DNA of 64,000 bases, taken from the NCBI RefSeq assembly GCF_900460215.1, contig NZ_UHIA01000004.1, positions 162,501 to 226,500 on the forward strand. The letters are read 5' to 3'. Shown here one piece after another: positions 9,522 to 18,253 of this stretch. The first letter of the stretch is position 1. Every line of letters begins with the position of its first letter. Position numbers and translations under genes: made by a program. The notes under the pieces were generated by a model, which saw only the letters and a list, made by a program, of their open reading frames with translations, did not search any database and had not been told where the DNA came from. The DNA comes from Suttonella indologenes (GTDB taxonomy: Bacteria > Pseudomonadota > Gammaproteobacteria > Cardiobacteriales > Cardiobacteriaceae).

Positions 9522-10169
9522 TTAATGCCATGCCCATGCCGCCATGAGCATAATCAGTAATCCTAAGACGCGACGCAGATGCGTATGCGCTAGGGCTTGC
9601 GCGATTTGGCGCGAAAAGAGGCTGATGCCGAGCATGGCAGGCAGGGTGCCCAGTCCGAAGCTCAGCATCACTGCCGCAGATTCTAGGGCTTGTGCACGGC
9701 TGATGGCAATGGCAAGCGCGGCATAAATCAGCCCGCAGGGCAGAAGCCCCCAAAGGCTGCCGACAATAAAGGCATCGGCATGGCTGCGAATGGGCAGTAG
9801 TTGTTGCAAGAAGCGGTTTAATGGCTGCCATAGGCGGTAGCCGTAGCGTTCAAGCAGGCGTAGGGGGGCAATGTTGAAAACTTGCATCAAGCCGATTGCG
9901 GCGATAATCAGAGAGCTGATGCGGCGAATCCATAGTCCCGTATCGCCCATGCCGGGGTGTATGCCGATGAGCGGCAGCAGCCAACCGCAGAAAAAGCCCA
10001 GACAAGTATAAGAAAACAGTCTGCCTGCCTGATAACTGAGGATTTGATTGCGCAGGCGGCTGTGCATGCCGAGCATGCTGCCGATGCCTCCGCACATGCC
10101 CAGACAATGCGCGCCGCCGGCCAGTCCTGTGAAGAAGGCGCTGAAGATAATAGGGAAGAGTTCGTTCAT
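9522..10169 (-). CDS. UreH-like/TauE-type membrane protein (DsbD_2 family)
   Basis: A 215-residue polytopic membrane protein opens with a segment containing GGAHCLGMCGGIGSMLG (about 18-34), the hallmark of the UreH-like/DsbD_2 family annotated as sulfite exporter TauE/SafE. About six hydrophobic segments follow, including SLWGLLPCGLIYAALAIA. The paired Cys and His near membrane faces suggest metal (often copper) or thiol handling; in other bacteria relatives lie in cbb3-oxidase assembly clusters. No such genes are adjacent here, so the substrate is not determined. Confidence 0.82.
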   Translation of the reverse strand: MNELFPIIFSAFFTGLAGGAHCLGMCGGIGSMLGMHSRLRNQILSYQAGRLFSYTCLGFFCGWLLPLIGIHPGMGDTGLWIRRISSLIIAAIGLMQVFNIAPLRLLERYGYRLWQPLNRFLQQLLPIRSHADAFIVGSLWGLLPCGLIYAALAIAISRAQALESAAVMLSFGLGTLPAMLGISLFSRQIAQALAHTHLRRVLGLLIMLMAAWAWH

Positions 10170-10328
10170 AGCCGCATTATAGTGGATTTGCCTTGCTTTT
10201 AAGATAAGGCTGCGCTAAGAAGCGCTTAACAGCAGTATAATGTATCGGTAGGAGGCACCGCAGCCGCTGCGGCTTTGTTTTTGACGGATAAAGGCGTAAG
10301 CTGTGTATTTTTATTCGGAGAAGGACGT

Positions 10329-10598
10329 ATGCAAGCGATTTTGAGTGTCATCGGCAAAGACCGCATCGGCATTGTTTATGATGTGAGCAAATTATTGGCG
10401 GAGGAGCGGGTAAACATCGTCAATATCAGCCAGCAATTGATGAGCGGTTATTTTACGATGATGATTGAGGCGGATTTATCTGCCTGTCAACGCGAGATTA
10501 CCGAGCTGGCACAGGTATTTGCCGATTACGGCCGCGCCTGCGAATTGGATATTCGCTTGCAGCATGAGGCTTTGTTTACCGCCATGCACAGGATTTAA
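10329..10598 (+). CDS. Small ACT-domain protein (UPF0237)
   Basis: An 89-residue single ACT domain: AILSVIGKDRIGIVYDVSKLL then VNIVNISQQLM, with beta-alpha-beta spacing throughout. ACT domains bind small effectors, usually amino acids. The ATG at 10329 is preferred over an upstream in-frame start because GGAGAAGG lies just before it and the family starts here. Its stop is 3 bases before the DUF711 gene. This pairing is widespread, and the two products are thought to act together, but the biochemical role is unknown. Confidence 0.88.
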   Translation: MQAILSVIGKDRIGIVYDVSKLLAEERVNIVNISQQLMSGYFTMMIEADLSACQREITELAQVFADYGRACELDIRLQHEALFTAMHRI

Positions 10599-10601
10599 GC
10601 C

Positions 10602-11969
10602 ATGCGTAGCGAATGGAAATACGGCGAGATTGTCGAAACCTTGCAGATGTTTTCTCATCAGCATTTTGATGTGCGCACCGTTACTTTAGGCATTGATTTG
10701 CACAGCTGCGCAGACAGCGATGTGGGGCGTACGGCCGATAAGATTTACGAGAAAATCATGCGCATCGGCAAAGATTTGGTCGGTACCGTGCAAGCGGTAT
10801 CGGCGACTTACGGCGTGCCGATTGTCAATCAAAGAATCGCGGTAACGCCCATCGCGCAGATAGGCGCGGCTTGCGCGAAAACGCCCGAAGACTTTGTCCG
10901 TCTCGCCAAAATCTTAGACAAAGCCGCCGGTGATTTGGGCGTTTCTTTCTTAGGTGGCTTTTCCGCTTTGGCGCATAAAGACTTGTCGCAGAGCGACCGC
11001 TTGCTGATAGCTTCGCTGCCGCAGGCATTGGCGGAAACCAAAATCGTCTGCGCCTCCGCCAATATCGGCAGCACGCGGGCAGGCATCAATATGGACGCGG
11101 TCAACCTCGTTGCCGAAACGATTAAAGCGATTGCCGCCGCCACACCCGAAGCCTTCGGCTGCGCCAAATTTGTCGTCTTCTGCAATGCGGTGGAAGACAA
11201 TCCCTTCATGGCAGGCGCATTTCACGGCGGCGGCGAGGGCGAAAGCGTCATCAATGTCGGCATCTCCGGTCCCGGCGTAGTCAAAGCGGCTTTGGAAAAC
11301 AGCAAGGCACAAGATTTGACCGATATCGCCGAAATCATCAAAAAAACCGCCTTTAAAATTACCCGCGTGGGGGAACTCGTCGGGCAGGAAGTCGCCAAAC
11401 GTCTGAATATTCCCTTCGGTATCTTGGATTTATCGCTTGCCCCCACACCGGCAGTCGGCGATTCCGTCGCGCGGATTTTAGAACAAATGGGCTTATCCGT
11501 CTGCGGCACCCACGGCACGACCGCCGCCTTGGCCATGCTCAATGATGCGGTGAAAAAAGGCGGCATGATGGCAAGCAGCGCCGTCGGCGGTTTAAGCGGC
11601 GCCTTTATTCCCGTCTCCGAAGACGAAGGCATGATTGCCGCGGCACAAGCCGGCGTGCTCAGCCTGTCCAAACTCGAGGCGATGACGGCGGTCTGCTCGG
11701 TCGGCTTGGATATGATTGCCGTGCCCGGCGACACCGGCGCCGACACGATTGCCGGCATCATTGCAGACGAAGCCGCCATCGGCATGATCAACAGCAAAAC
11801 CACCGCCGTGCGCATTATCCCTGTGCCGCATAAAGGCGTGGGCGAAATGGTCGAATTCGGCGGATTACTGGGTGCTGCGCCGATTATGCCGGTCAAAGAA
11901 GGCAATTGCAGCGTCTTTGTCCGACGCGGCGGACGCATCCCCGCACCGGTGCAATCATTGAAGAATTAA
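10602..11969 (+). CDS. PFL-family protein (DUF711, UPF0210)
   Basis: The 455-residue protein matches the DUF711/UPF0210 family over its full length. Recognisable segments are VRTVTLGIDLHSCADSD (about 24-40), ASANIGSTRAGINMDAV, ISGPGVVKAAL, the LSLAPTPAVGDSVARILE region, and a Gly-rich C-terminal half with CGTHGTTAALAMLNDAVKKG. Crystal structures of relatives resemble glycyl-radical enzymes, but no activity is established. It follows the ACT gene by 3 bases. The glycosyltransferase gene begins 17 bases later with very different base composition. Confidence 0.92.
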   Translation: MRSEWKYGEIVETLQMFSHQHFDVRTVTLGIDLHSCADSDVGRTADKIYEKIMRIGKDLVGTVQAVSATYGVPIVNQRIAVTPIAQIGAACAKTPEDFVRLAKILDKAAGDLGVSFLGGFSALAHKDLSQSDRLLIASLPQALAETKIVCASANIGSTRAGINMDAVNLVAETIKAIAAATPEAFGCAKFVVFCNAVEDNPFMAGAFHGGGEGESVINVGISGPGVVKAALENSKAQDLTDIAEIIKKTAFKITRVGELVGQEVAKRLNIPFGILDLSLAPTPAVGDSVARILEQMGLSVCGTHGTTAALAMLNDAVKKGGMMASSAVGGLSGAFIPVSEDEGMIAAAQAGVLSLSKLEAMTAVCSVGLDMIAVPGDTGADTIAGIIADEAAIGMINSKTTAVRIIPVPHKGVGEMVEFGGLLGAAPIMPVKEGNCSVFVRRGGRIPAPVQSLKN

Positions 11970-11986
11970 CTTCAGGAAACGCTAAA

Positions 11987-12805
11987 ATGATAAAAAATTT
12001 TGTAATCAATATAAAAGCAGCTGAAAATCGTAGAAAACATATTGTTAATATGTTTGATTTAAATGAAAAAATTGCTTTTGAGCTTTTTGAAGCGGTGACG
12101 CCTGAAAATCTTGATGAAACTATTGAGATTATTATGCCTTCTCTAAAATATAATCAACAATTAAGTTTAGGTGAAAAATCTTGTTTGATGAGCCATGCCA
12201 GTTTATGGAAAAAATGCGTCGATGAGCGCATAGCATATATGGCAATTTTTGAAGATGATGTCGTACTAGGTCGTAGAGCGCACTTTTTTTTAAAAGATAG
12301 CGAGTGGATAGAAAGTAGATTTGCAAATGATGCCGTTATTATTAGGTTGGAAACGTTTCTAACAAAATCAAATTTAAAAAAAACAAAAATCCCTTCAAAA
12401 GAAAATTGTCAGTTTTTTAAATTAGAAAGTATTGCTTTGGGGTCTGCCGCATATATTATTTCATATCATGCAGCCGAAATTTTATTGGCAGAGCTGCGAT
12501 CTGTTAATAATCATGAGGCATATAAAGTAAAATCCGCAGACTGGATATTATTTGATAATATGCTTAGGAGAAAAGATATTACAGTCTACCAAGTTTTTCC
12601 GGCCGTATGTATACAAGATCAGTGTTTGCAAGTGAATAATGGATTAGGAAGTGATATGGAATTCGAACGTTCCGTTTATCACAAAGCCAATCAACATTTA
12701 TTGAAAAGAAAGACGTTAAAGGAATTTATAGAATACCATATTATTAAATTGCCTTTACGGAAATATCGAAAGTTAAGACGGAAAAAAGTGCCGTTTGATA
12801 ATTGA
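11987..12805 (+). CDS. Glycosyltransferase family 25 (LOS biosynthesis type)
   Basis: A 272-residue GT25 enzyme, the family that adds sugars (often galactose) to lipooligosaccharide in Haemophilus and Neisseria. Seen are the N-terminal FVINIKAAENRRKHI, GEKSCLMSHASLWKKC (about 63-78), AIFEDDVVLG with its DxD-like EDD, and SADWILFDNML. A strongly basic C-terminus follows. The ATG at 11987 has AGGAAA 8 bases upstream; a longer in-frame start overlaps the DUF711 gene and is rejected. The gene is markedly AT-rich with AAA/ATT-heavy codons, unlike its GC-richer neighbours, which suggests horizontal transfer. The acceptor sugar is unknown. Confidence 0.87.
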   Translation: MIKNFVINIKAAENRRKHIVNMFDLNEKIAFELFEAVTPENLDETIEIIMPSLKYNQQLSLGEKSCLMSHASLWKKCVDERIAYMAIFEDDVVLGRRAHFFLKDSEWIESRFANDAVIIRLETFLTKSNLKKTKIPSKENCQFFKLESIALGSAAYIISYHAAEILLAELRSVNNHEAYKVKSADWILFDNMLRRKDITVYQVFPAVCIQDQCLQVNNGLGSDMEFERSVYHKANQHLLKRKTLKEFIEYHIIKLPLRKYRKLRRKKVPFDN

Positions 12806-12817
12806 TGGAATACCCGC

Positions 12818-13456
12818 TTATTTGCGTTTGGGTGTAATTGATAAGGAAGGTAGCTGCCAGTCGCCGCGAATGGCAAAAAGGCGCAGGATAATCACGCAGA
12901 GCATAGTCAGAATATCGCGCAGCCAAGGGCTGAAATGCCATTCTGTCAGTCCAAGATAGACCAAGCCGCCGATAATCACGCAGGAGATGTAGATTTCGCG
13001 GCATAAGACCAAGGGCAGTTTGTTGCAGATGATGTCGCGCATGATGCCGCCGGCGACAGCGGTCAGCACGCCCATGAGAATCACAAAGGGGTAGGCGAGG
13101 TTTTTGCTCATCGCCACTTGAAAACCGATGACGGCAAATGCGCCTAAGCCGATGGCATCAAAAAAACGCAGAGGGCGTTCAAAAATGGATTCGATATGGT
13201 GATAAAAGATTTGCACCAAAATGGCGGTGCCGACAATCACATAGAGATAATTGAGATCGTGCAGCCAAAACAGCGGATGGCGGTTAATGAGCAAATCGCG
13301 CAGTGTTCCGCCGCCGATGGCTCCGATGGAGGCAATCATGACCGCGCCGATAAAATCCAGCCCGACTCGTTTGGCAAGCGTGCTGGCGGCAACTGCCGCC
13401 GCCGCACAGCCGAATAAGTCCATGCCGTAGATCAGCGGGGCAGTCTGCCAAGCCAT
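12818..13456 (-). CDS. UPF0126/TRIC-type membrane protein (YicG-like)
   Basis: A 212-residue membrane protein with two internal copies of a three-helix unit. Each carries a Gly-rich motif, IGAIGGGTLRDLLINRHPLFW and AVAGGIMRDIICNKLPLVL; these resemble TRIC cation channels in fold. Bacterial YicG has been reported as a glycine transporter or channel, so either role is possible. Its ATG overlaps the last base of the upstream DsbC-type gene stop (TAATG), implying translational coupling. Confidence 0.88.
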   Translation of the reverse strand: MAWQTAPLIYGMDLFGCAAAAVAASTLAKRVGLDFIGAVMIASIGAIGGGTLRDLLINRHPLFWLHDLNYLYVIVGTAILVQIFYHHIESIFERPLRFFDAIGLGAFAVIGFQVAMSKNLAYPFVILMGVLTAVAGGIMRDIICNKLPLVLCREIYISCVIIGGLVYLGLTEWHFSPWLRDILTMLCVIILRLFAIRGDWQLPSLSITPKRK

Positions 13457-14163
13457 TATTTTGCCTTGATGGTGCTTTCTAAGATGCTGAGTAGTTCATT
13501 CGGTTGGCGGTAGCCTTCTATCAATGTGCCGTTGGATAGCACGATGGCGGGTGTACCGGCAACACCGAATTGCACGCCGATATTAAATTGTTCCGCCACA
13601 ATTTTGCTTTTGACAGGTTTTAACAGGCTTTTGCCGCTTTTGCTTTTGGCCTCATTTAGCGCCGCCTGCTTGTCTTCTGCCAGCCAAATGGCTTCCATTT
13701 GATCGGCTACTTTAGATTCTGCACCCGCACGCGGGAAAGCTAAATAGCGCACAGTAATGCCGCGTTCATTGTATTCCGCCATGTGTTCATGCAGGCGTAT
13801 GCAATAGGGACAGGTAATGTCGGTAAATACGTTGACCACATATTTCTCTTCTTTGGCGGGGTAGATAATCATGTTGTCCGCCATGGCATTGAGTTTGTCG
13901 ATGAGCACGACATTGCTTAAATCGACAGGACCTTCGGGCGTGATTTGTACGAGTGAGCCTTGCAGAAAATATTGTCCGTCTTCACTGGCGTAGAAAATGC
14001 CCTGATCGCTGAGGACGGTTTTCAAGCCGGCAATCGGCGAGTCGCTGATTTGCATATTGCTGACGCCGAAAGGACTGAGAGCGGTAATGATTTTTTCATT
14101 ATCAGCCAATGCCGGTAAAGCGACGGCGGCAAGCATGGAAAGCAGAAGGGGTTTAATGTGCAT
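13456..14163 (-). CDS. dsbC: Periplasmic DsbC-type disulfide isomerase
   Basis: DsbC rearranges wrong disulfides in periplasmic proteins. The 235-residue precursor has a signal peptide (residues 1-20), an N-terminal dimerisation domain (about 22-85), and a thioredoxin domain with the active site TCPYC (Cys118 and Cys121) and cis-Pro in GTPAIVLSNG. The YLAFPRAG segment is typical of the family. A DsbD-type reductase would be needed to keep it reduced; none is in this window. It is coupled to the UPF0126 gene by a one-base overlap. Confidence 0.92.
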   Translation of the reverse strand: MHIKPLLLSMLAAVALPALADNEKIITALSPFGVSNMQISDSPIAGLKTVLSDQGIFYASEDGQYFLQGSLVQITPEGPVDLSNVVLIDKLNAMADNMIIYPAKEEKYVVNVFTDITCPYCIRLHEHMAEYNERGITVRYLAFPRAGAESKVADQMEAIWLAEDKQAALNEAKSKSGKSLLKPVKSKIVAEQFNIGVQFGVAGTPAIVLSNGTLIEGYRQPNELLSILESTIKAK

Positions 14164-14189
14164 ATAATTCCTTAAATTTGAGAAAAACT

Positions 14190-14222
14190 AAAAGCCTCTT
14201 CTAAAAAGAAGAGGCTTTTTTC
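14190..14222 (-). terminator. Intrinsic terminator after dps
   Basis: AAAAGCCTCTTCT / AGAAGAGGCTTTT forms a long stem with a small A-rich loop. On the minus strand it lies 12 bases past the dps stop and separates dps from dsbC. Confidence 0.9.
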
Positions 14223-14233
14223 TGATATTTTGC

Positions 14234-14707
14234 TTAGTTATTGGCTAACATCGCACGCAACATCCAAGCATTTTTTTCATGGGTTTGCATACGAACGGTC
14301 AATAAATCGGCAGTCGGTTCGTCGCCTGCTTCGTCAACAGTCGAAATGAGCGAACGGCAGGTGCGGGCAACGGTTTCTTGTCCTTCTACCAATTCTTTAA
14401 CCATTTCATTTGCCGTTAAGCGGTTATCACCGTCTTTAATGCTGGTCAATTCGCTAAATTCTTTATAAGAACCCGGTGCCAGATGTCCTAGGGCACGAAT
14501 ACGTTCGGCGATTTCGTCAATTGCAGGCGCTAATTCGGTGTATTGACTTTCGAACATGGTATGCAGAGCATTAAATTGAGGACCTGTAACGTTCCAGTGA
14601 TAATTATGGGTTTTGATGTAAAGGCTGTAGCTGTCCGCCAGTACTTTTGACAAGCCGTCGGCAATGGCTTTACGTTGCGAATCGTTTAATCCGATATTGA
14701 TTTCCAT
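14234..14707 (-). CDS. dps: Dps-family ferritin-like protein
   Basis: Dps dodecamers oxidise and store iron and protect DNA during stress. The 157-residue protein has the family pattern YIKTHNYHWNVTGPQFNALH (about 31-50), followed by FESQYTELAPAIDEIAERIRALG. These carry the His, Asp and Glu ligands of the intersubunit ferroxidase site. The N-terminal tail is short and not lysine-rich, so strong DNA binding is doubtful. It appears to be a single-gene unit with its own terminator. The promoter region 14708-14801 was not assigned specific operators. Confidence 0.93.
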   Translation of the reverse strand: MEINIGLNDSQRKAIADGLSKVLADSYSLYIKTHNYHWNVTGPQFNALHTMFESQYTELAPAIDEIAERIRALGHLAPGSYKEFSELTSIKDGDNRLTANEMVKELVEGQETVARTCRSLISTVDEAGDEPTADLLTVRMQTHEKNAWMLRAMLANN

Positions 14708-14801
14708 GATATTTTCCTCGCTTTATTTAAGAGTGTGTCTAGTATAGCTCATTATCGAAACAAGACAATGAGCATAATTTAATTTAATCGTTAAACAAAA
14801 A

Positions 14802-15695
14802 TCAATTTGATTTTTCAATTGAAAAGAATTCGCTTATGGATTTTTCTTCCTTCAAAGGCAGTTTATGTTGCAAGAGTCCTTTGTGATAACTGGGGAAGCT
14901 GCCGCTGCGATAGGTGAAAAAATTATGTGGTTTTAGATAGTTGTAAAACAACAATAATAAGCAGGGCAGGCAAATTGCCAAGGTATAGCGCGTGAGCAAT
15001 CTGCCGCTTAAGGGAACAAAGTCGCGGAAGAAGGCGCGGAATATCCAGATAAAGACGCCGCAGGAGAGTAAAAAGGCAGGAAAGTCCAACCAATTGATAT
15101 TGAGTTGAAAGATGAGCCAATAGACGATTTGGTCATTAATGCTGGTAAATAGGGATAGTGCGGAAACCAGCCCTAAAAGCGGTATGAGCAGATAACGGCG
15201 CACCAGCGGCAGAATCATGCTGTGTATGACCCATACGATGGCTAAAATCGTTGCGGCGGAAAAGAAGAGCAGGCGCCAATTGGCGAAGTAGTTAATCGGA
15301 GTTTCCAGATAATCCGTCCACATCGGCAGGGCAAGGGCGAGCATAAACCAACAGATAGCGGCAACCGGCTGCGTAATCCACAGCCATTTGCCGGATTTTG
15401 CCGCATTCGGCATCGGGGCTTTGGGATCGATCCAGAGCTTAATGAGGCTGCTGCCGATGGTAATGGCGGTGTTTTTGTCGATAACGGCGCGGCTGCGCAG
15501 ATTTTTGCTATTGATTTGCGCCTCATGCAGATTGCGGATTTGCAGGCCTTCGGGGCTTTCTTCAATGATGAGATGATAGTCGGCAACGCCCAGTGCGCGG
15601 ATAACGATGTCATTATCCACCGCCCGCCCGATGCGGACGGGAAATTGCTTGGCTTCATAGACTTCATAGCGGGTTTCGATTTTTAGTTCTGCCAT
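14802..15695 (-). CDS. Membrane protein with N-terminal FHA domain
   Basis: The 297-residue protein begins with an FHA domain (about 1-95): FPVRIGRAVDNDIVIRA gives the GR and DND signature, followed by DYHLIIE and the NSKNLRSRAVIDKNTAITIG strands. FHA domains bind phosphothreonine. About five hydrophobic segments follow from residue 107 to 250, then a charged tail. The FHA domain should face the cytoplasm. The start overlaps the end of the protease gene by 13 bases, so the two are translationally coupled. No Ser/Thr kinase lies in this window. The function is unknown. Confidence 0.83.
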   Translation of the reverse strand: MAELKIETRYEVYEAKQFPVRIGRAVDNDIVIRALGVADYHLIIEESPEGLQIRNLHEAQINSKNLRSRAVIDKNTAITIGSSLIKLWIDPKAPMPNAAKSGKWLWITQPVAAICWFMLALALPMWTDYLETPINYFANWRLLFFSAATILAIVWVIHSMILPLVRRYLLIPLLGLVSALSLFTSINDQIVYWLIFQLNINWLDFPAFLLSCGVFIWIFRAFFRDFVPLSGRLLTRYTLAICLPCLLLLFYNYLKPHNFFTYRSGSFPSYHKGLLQHKLPLKEEKSISEFFSIEKSN

Positions 15696-17002
15696 GTGAT
15701 TTGCTCCAACATATGCGCCATAATAGCTTTGCCTAGGCGGGTTTGTACGCCGTGCAGTACGATTTCGATTAAAAAGCCCGATTGCGGGTCGCCGATTTTT
15801 GCCGCAATCATGCGCATATCGTCGATGCTTTCGCCGTCTTTGGCGAAATGTTTGCTGGGTTGGCGGCAGAATGTGGTTTTAAAGGTGCTGCCGGCGATGC
15901 TGACAAAGTCGGCTTCGCAGTCGAAATTGCCGTAATCGCGCATCGGGCGCGGCGAGAAATGCATGCGGTAGGCTTGACTGTAATTGCGATAGAAACGGCT
16001 GCTCAGTATCGGCTCGCGCGCATAAATTTGCGTGTAGGAATAGCCGAATTCGCCGATGGTCACGTCATTATTGATATAGGTGGAGCGGTCGTTGAAGCAG
16101 GTAACGGCTTGTGCGCCGATCAGGTCTTCTATATCCGGCTCCGGCGAGCTGTCCCAGCAGCGCACGTCGTCCGACATCGCCAGCGGTACAAGGTAATCGC
16201 CTACCGTACCTTGCTGCCATTGCCGTTTGAGGGCATCGGCATAGTAGCTGTGATTGTCGACAAAAAGTTGCTCGGTAATGGTGTCATTGATGTTTTGCGG
16301 AGCATTGTCGGCACTGTCTATCAATTTTTGTAGGTATTGTGCAGGAATAATGAAGCTGATATTGCTGCCGCTGTTGAGATAGGAAACGTTGATTCCCACC
16401 ACTTCGCCTTTATTGTTCAGCGTCGGGCCGCCGCTCATGCCGCTGTTAAGCGCGCCGGAAAAGAGAATTTGCGCACGCGCGGATTTACGCAAAAGGCCGT
16501 TGTTGATACCGTCGATAATCACAAAGCCCAAATCATGCGGATTGCCGAGCGCATATAAGGCTTCGCCTTGATTCGGCACGCCGGCAAGAGTAAAGGCTGT
16601 GCCTAATGGCTGTTCGGCACGCAAAATGGCGAGATCGTGGATGATATCCACATTGATTAGCTCGAGCTTGCCGGATTGGTCTTTGCTGTCCAAATATTCG
16701 GGGCGGTGCTTTTCTTTTTGCAAGACATCGGAGATGACGTGGTAGTTGGTGGCAATCAAACTGCCGTCGCCGATTAAAAAGCCCGAGCCGATGGAGGTTT
16801 TTTGCCCGGTAGCTTCGTTTATCACGCGGATTTGCACGATGCTGTCTTGATAACGCGAGAATAATTGGCTGGCATCGCTGCTTAAGTGCGTTGCCGCGTC
16901 GATTTCCTGAGACATCGCATCAAGCGGCATGCCGTCTTCTGCTGCGATTTGCGCCATGCTTGCCGCGCTAAAGCAGGTAAGGAATAAAAAGGCTGATTTC
17001 AT
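15683..17002 (-). CDS. Secreted trypsin-like serine protease (S1C-like)
   Basis: A 439-residue precursor has a signal peptide (about 1-20) and a chymotrypsin-fold domain. The triad is His88 in ATNYHVISD, Asp123 in IHDLAILR, and Ser190 in NSGMSGGPTLNNKG. This is the DegP/HtrA-type core, but no PDZ domain follows. Instead there is a C-terminal region of about 210 residues with several cysteines (CWDSSPEPD, VTCFNDRS, FDCEADF, TFCRQPS) that I do not recognise. It overlaps tyrS upstream by 4 bases and the FHA gene downstream by 13, making one unit. Substrate unknown. Confidence 0.85.
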   Translation of the reverse strand: MKSAFLFLTCFSAASMAQIAAEDGMPLDAMSQEIDAATHLSSDASQLFSRYQDSIVQIRVINEATGQKTSIGSGFLIGDGSLIATNYHVISDVLQKEKHRPEYLDSKDQSGKLELINVDIIHDLAILRAEQPLGTAFTLAGVPNQGEALYALGNPHDLGFVIIDGINNGLLRKSARAQILFSGALNSGMSGGPTLNNKGEVVGINVSYLNSGSNISFIIPAQYLQKLIDSADNAPQNINDTITEQLFVDNHSYYADALKRQWQQGTVGDYLVPLAMSDDVRCWDSSPEPDIEDLIGAQAVTCFNDRSTYINNDVTIGEFGYSYTQIYAREPILSSRFYRNYSQAYRMHFSPRPMRDYGNFDCEADFVSIAGSTFKTTFCRQPSKHFAKDGESIDDMRMIAAKIGDPQSGFLIEIVLHGVQTRLGKAIMAHMLEQITWQN

Positions 17003-18198
17003 ACTATTTCAATCCGTATCATGCGGCGTTTGCCGACTTGTACAATGCCGCTAAATCCTGCCGAGAGTTGCAGGTCTTTATTATCGACTTTTTCGCCGTC
17101 GATTTTTACCGCACCTTGCTTAATCATGCGGAAGGCTTCGGAGGTGCTGTCCACTAAACCGGCTTCTTTGAGCATATGCGCAATGCCGATGCCGTCGCCG
17201 GCTTTGAGCGACACCGTTTCCAAATCTTCCGGCACTTCGCCTTTGGCAAAGCGGTTGATGAAGGCTTCTTGAGCGGCATCTGCTGCGGCATGGTCGTGGA
17301 AACGGCTGACCAGTTCGTGCGCCAGTTCGAATTTAATGTCGCGCGGATTGCGTCCCTGTGCGGCTTCTGCTTTGAGTTGCTCGATTTCGGCTAAGGGGCG
17401 GAATGAGAGTAACAAGAACCAGCGCCACATCAGTTCGTCGGAAATCGACATGATTTTGCCGAACATTTCATTGGCAGGCTCGAAGATGCCGATATAATTG
17501 CCGAGGGATTTGCTCATTTTCTGCACGCCGTCCAAGCCTTCCAAAATCGGCATGGTAATCACGGTTTGCGGCAGCAGTCCGTATTCGCGCTGAATATCGC
17601 GCCCGACTAACAGATTGAATTTTTGGTCGGTGCCGCCTAATTCTACATCGCAATTCAGGGCTACGGAATCATAGGCTTGGGTCAGGGAATACAAAAATTC
17701 ATGCACGGCAATCGGGCGGTTTTCGCTGTAGCGTTTTTGGAAATCGTCGCGCTCGAGAATCCGCGCGACCGTGTATTTAGAGGTCAGGCGCACCATATCC
17801 GCCGCCGTCATTTTATCCATCCATTCCGAATTGAAGCGGACTTCGGTTTTTTCGAGGTCGAGAATTTTAAACACTTGGTCTTGATAGGTTTGGGCATTGG
17901 TCAGGACTTGCTCTTTTGACAGCGGCGGACGGGTGACGTTTTTGCCGGAAGGATCGCCGATTTGCGCGGTAAAATCGCCGACCAAGAAAATCACTTGATG
18001 TCCTAAGTCTTGGAATTGGCGTAATTTGTTCAGCACGACCGTATGCCCGAAATGCAAATCGGGCGCGGTGGGATCCATGCCGAGCTTAATACGCAAGGTT
18101 TTGCCCGCTTTGAGTCTTTCCAGTAATTCCGCTTCGCCGATAAAATCCTCCGCACCGCGGCGGATAAGCGCTAATTGTTCGTCCAAAGTTTTATTCAT
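16999..18198 (-). CDS. tyrS: Tyrosyl-tRNA synthetase
   Basis: TyrS charges tRNA-Tyr. The 399-residue protein has the class I signatures HFGH (49-52, replacing HIGH) and KMSKS (in VQKMSKSLGN), and a C-terminal S4 RNA-binding domain (SEAFRMIKQGAVKIDGEKV). It belongs to the ~400-residue subgroup, distinct from the main E. coli enzyme. The start at 18198 is chosen because AGGA lies 6 bases upstream; an ATG two codons earlier is too close to that site. The protease and FHA genes follow with overlaps, an unusual operon for a synthetase. Confidence 0.95.
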   Translation of the reverse strand: MNKTLDEQLALIRRGAEDFIGEAELLERLKAGKTLRIKLGMDPTAPDLHFGHTVVLNKLRQFQDLGHQVIFLVGDFTAQIGDPSGKNVTRPPLSKEQVLTNAQTYQDQVFKILDLEKTEVRFNSEWMDKMTAADMVRLTSKYTVARILERDDFQKRYSENRPIAVHEFLYSLTQAYDSVALNCDVELGGTDQKFNLLVGRDIQREYGLLPQTVITMPILEGLDGVQKMSKSLGNYIGIFEPANEMFGKIMSISDELMWRWFLLLSFRPLAEIEQLKAEAAQGRNPRDIKFELAHELVSRFHDHAAADAAQEAFINRFAKGEVPEDLETVSLKAGDGIGIAHMLKEAGLVDSTSEAFRMIKQGAVKIDGEKVDNKDLQLSAGFSGIVQVGKRRMIRIEIV

Positions 18199-18253
18199 GT
18201 GCATTCCTAACAAAAATAGATAAAATGGAATCTTTAGTCTAAAAGAGCCTCTA

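Noticed and set aside
8908..9831. 307-residue version of the rhomboid protease
   Set aside because: The first 107 residues overlap the UreH-like gene in another frame and lack family similarity; the start at 9510 has a good ribosome-binding site.
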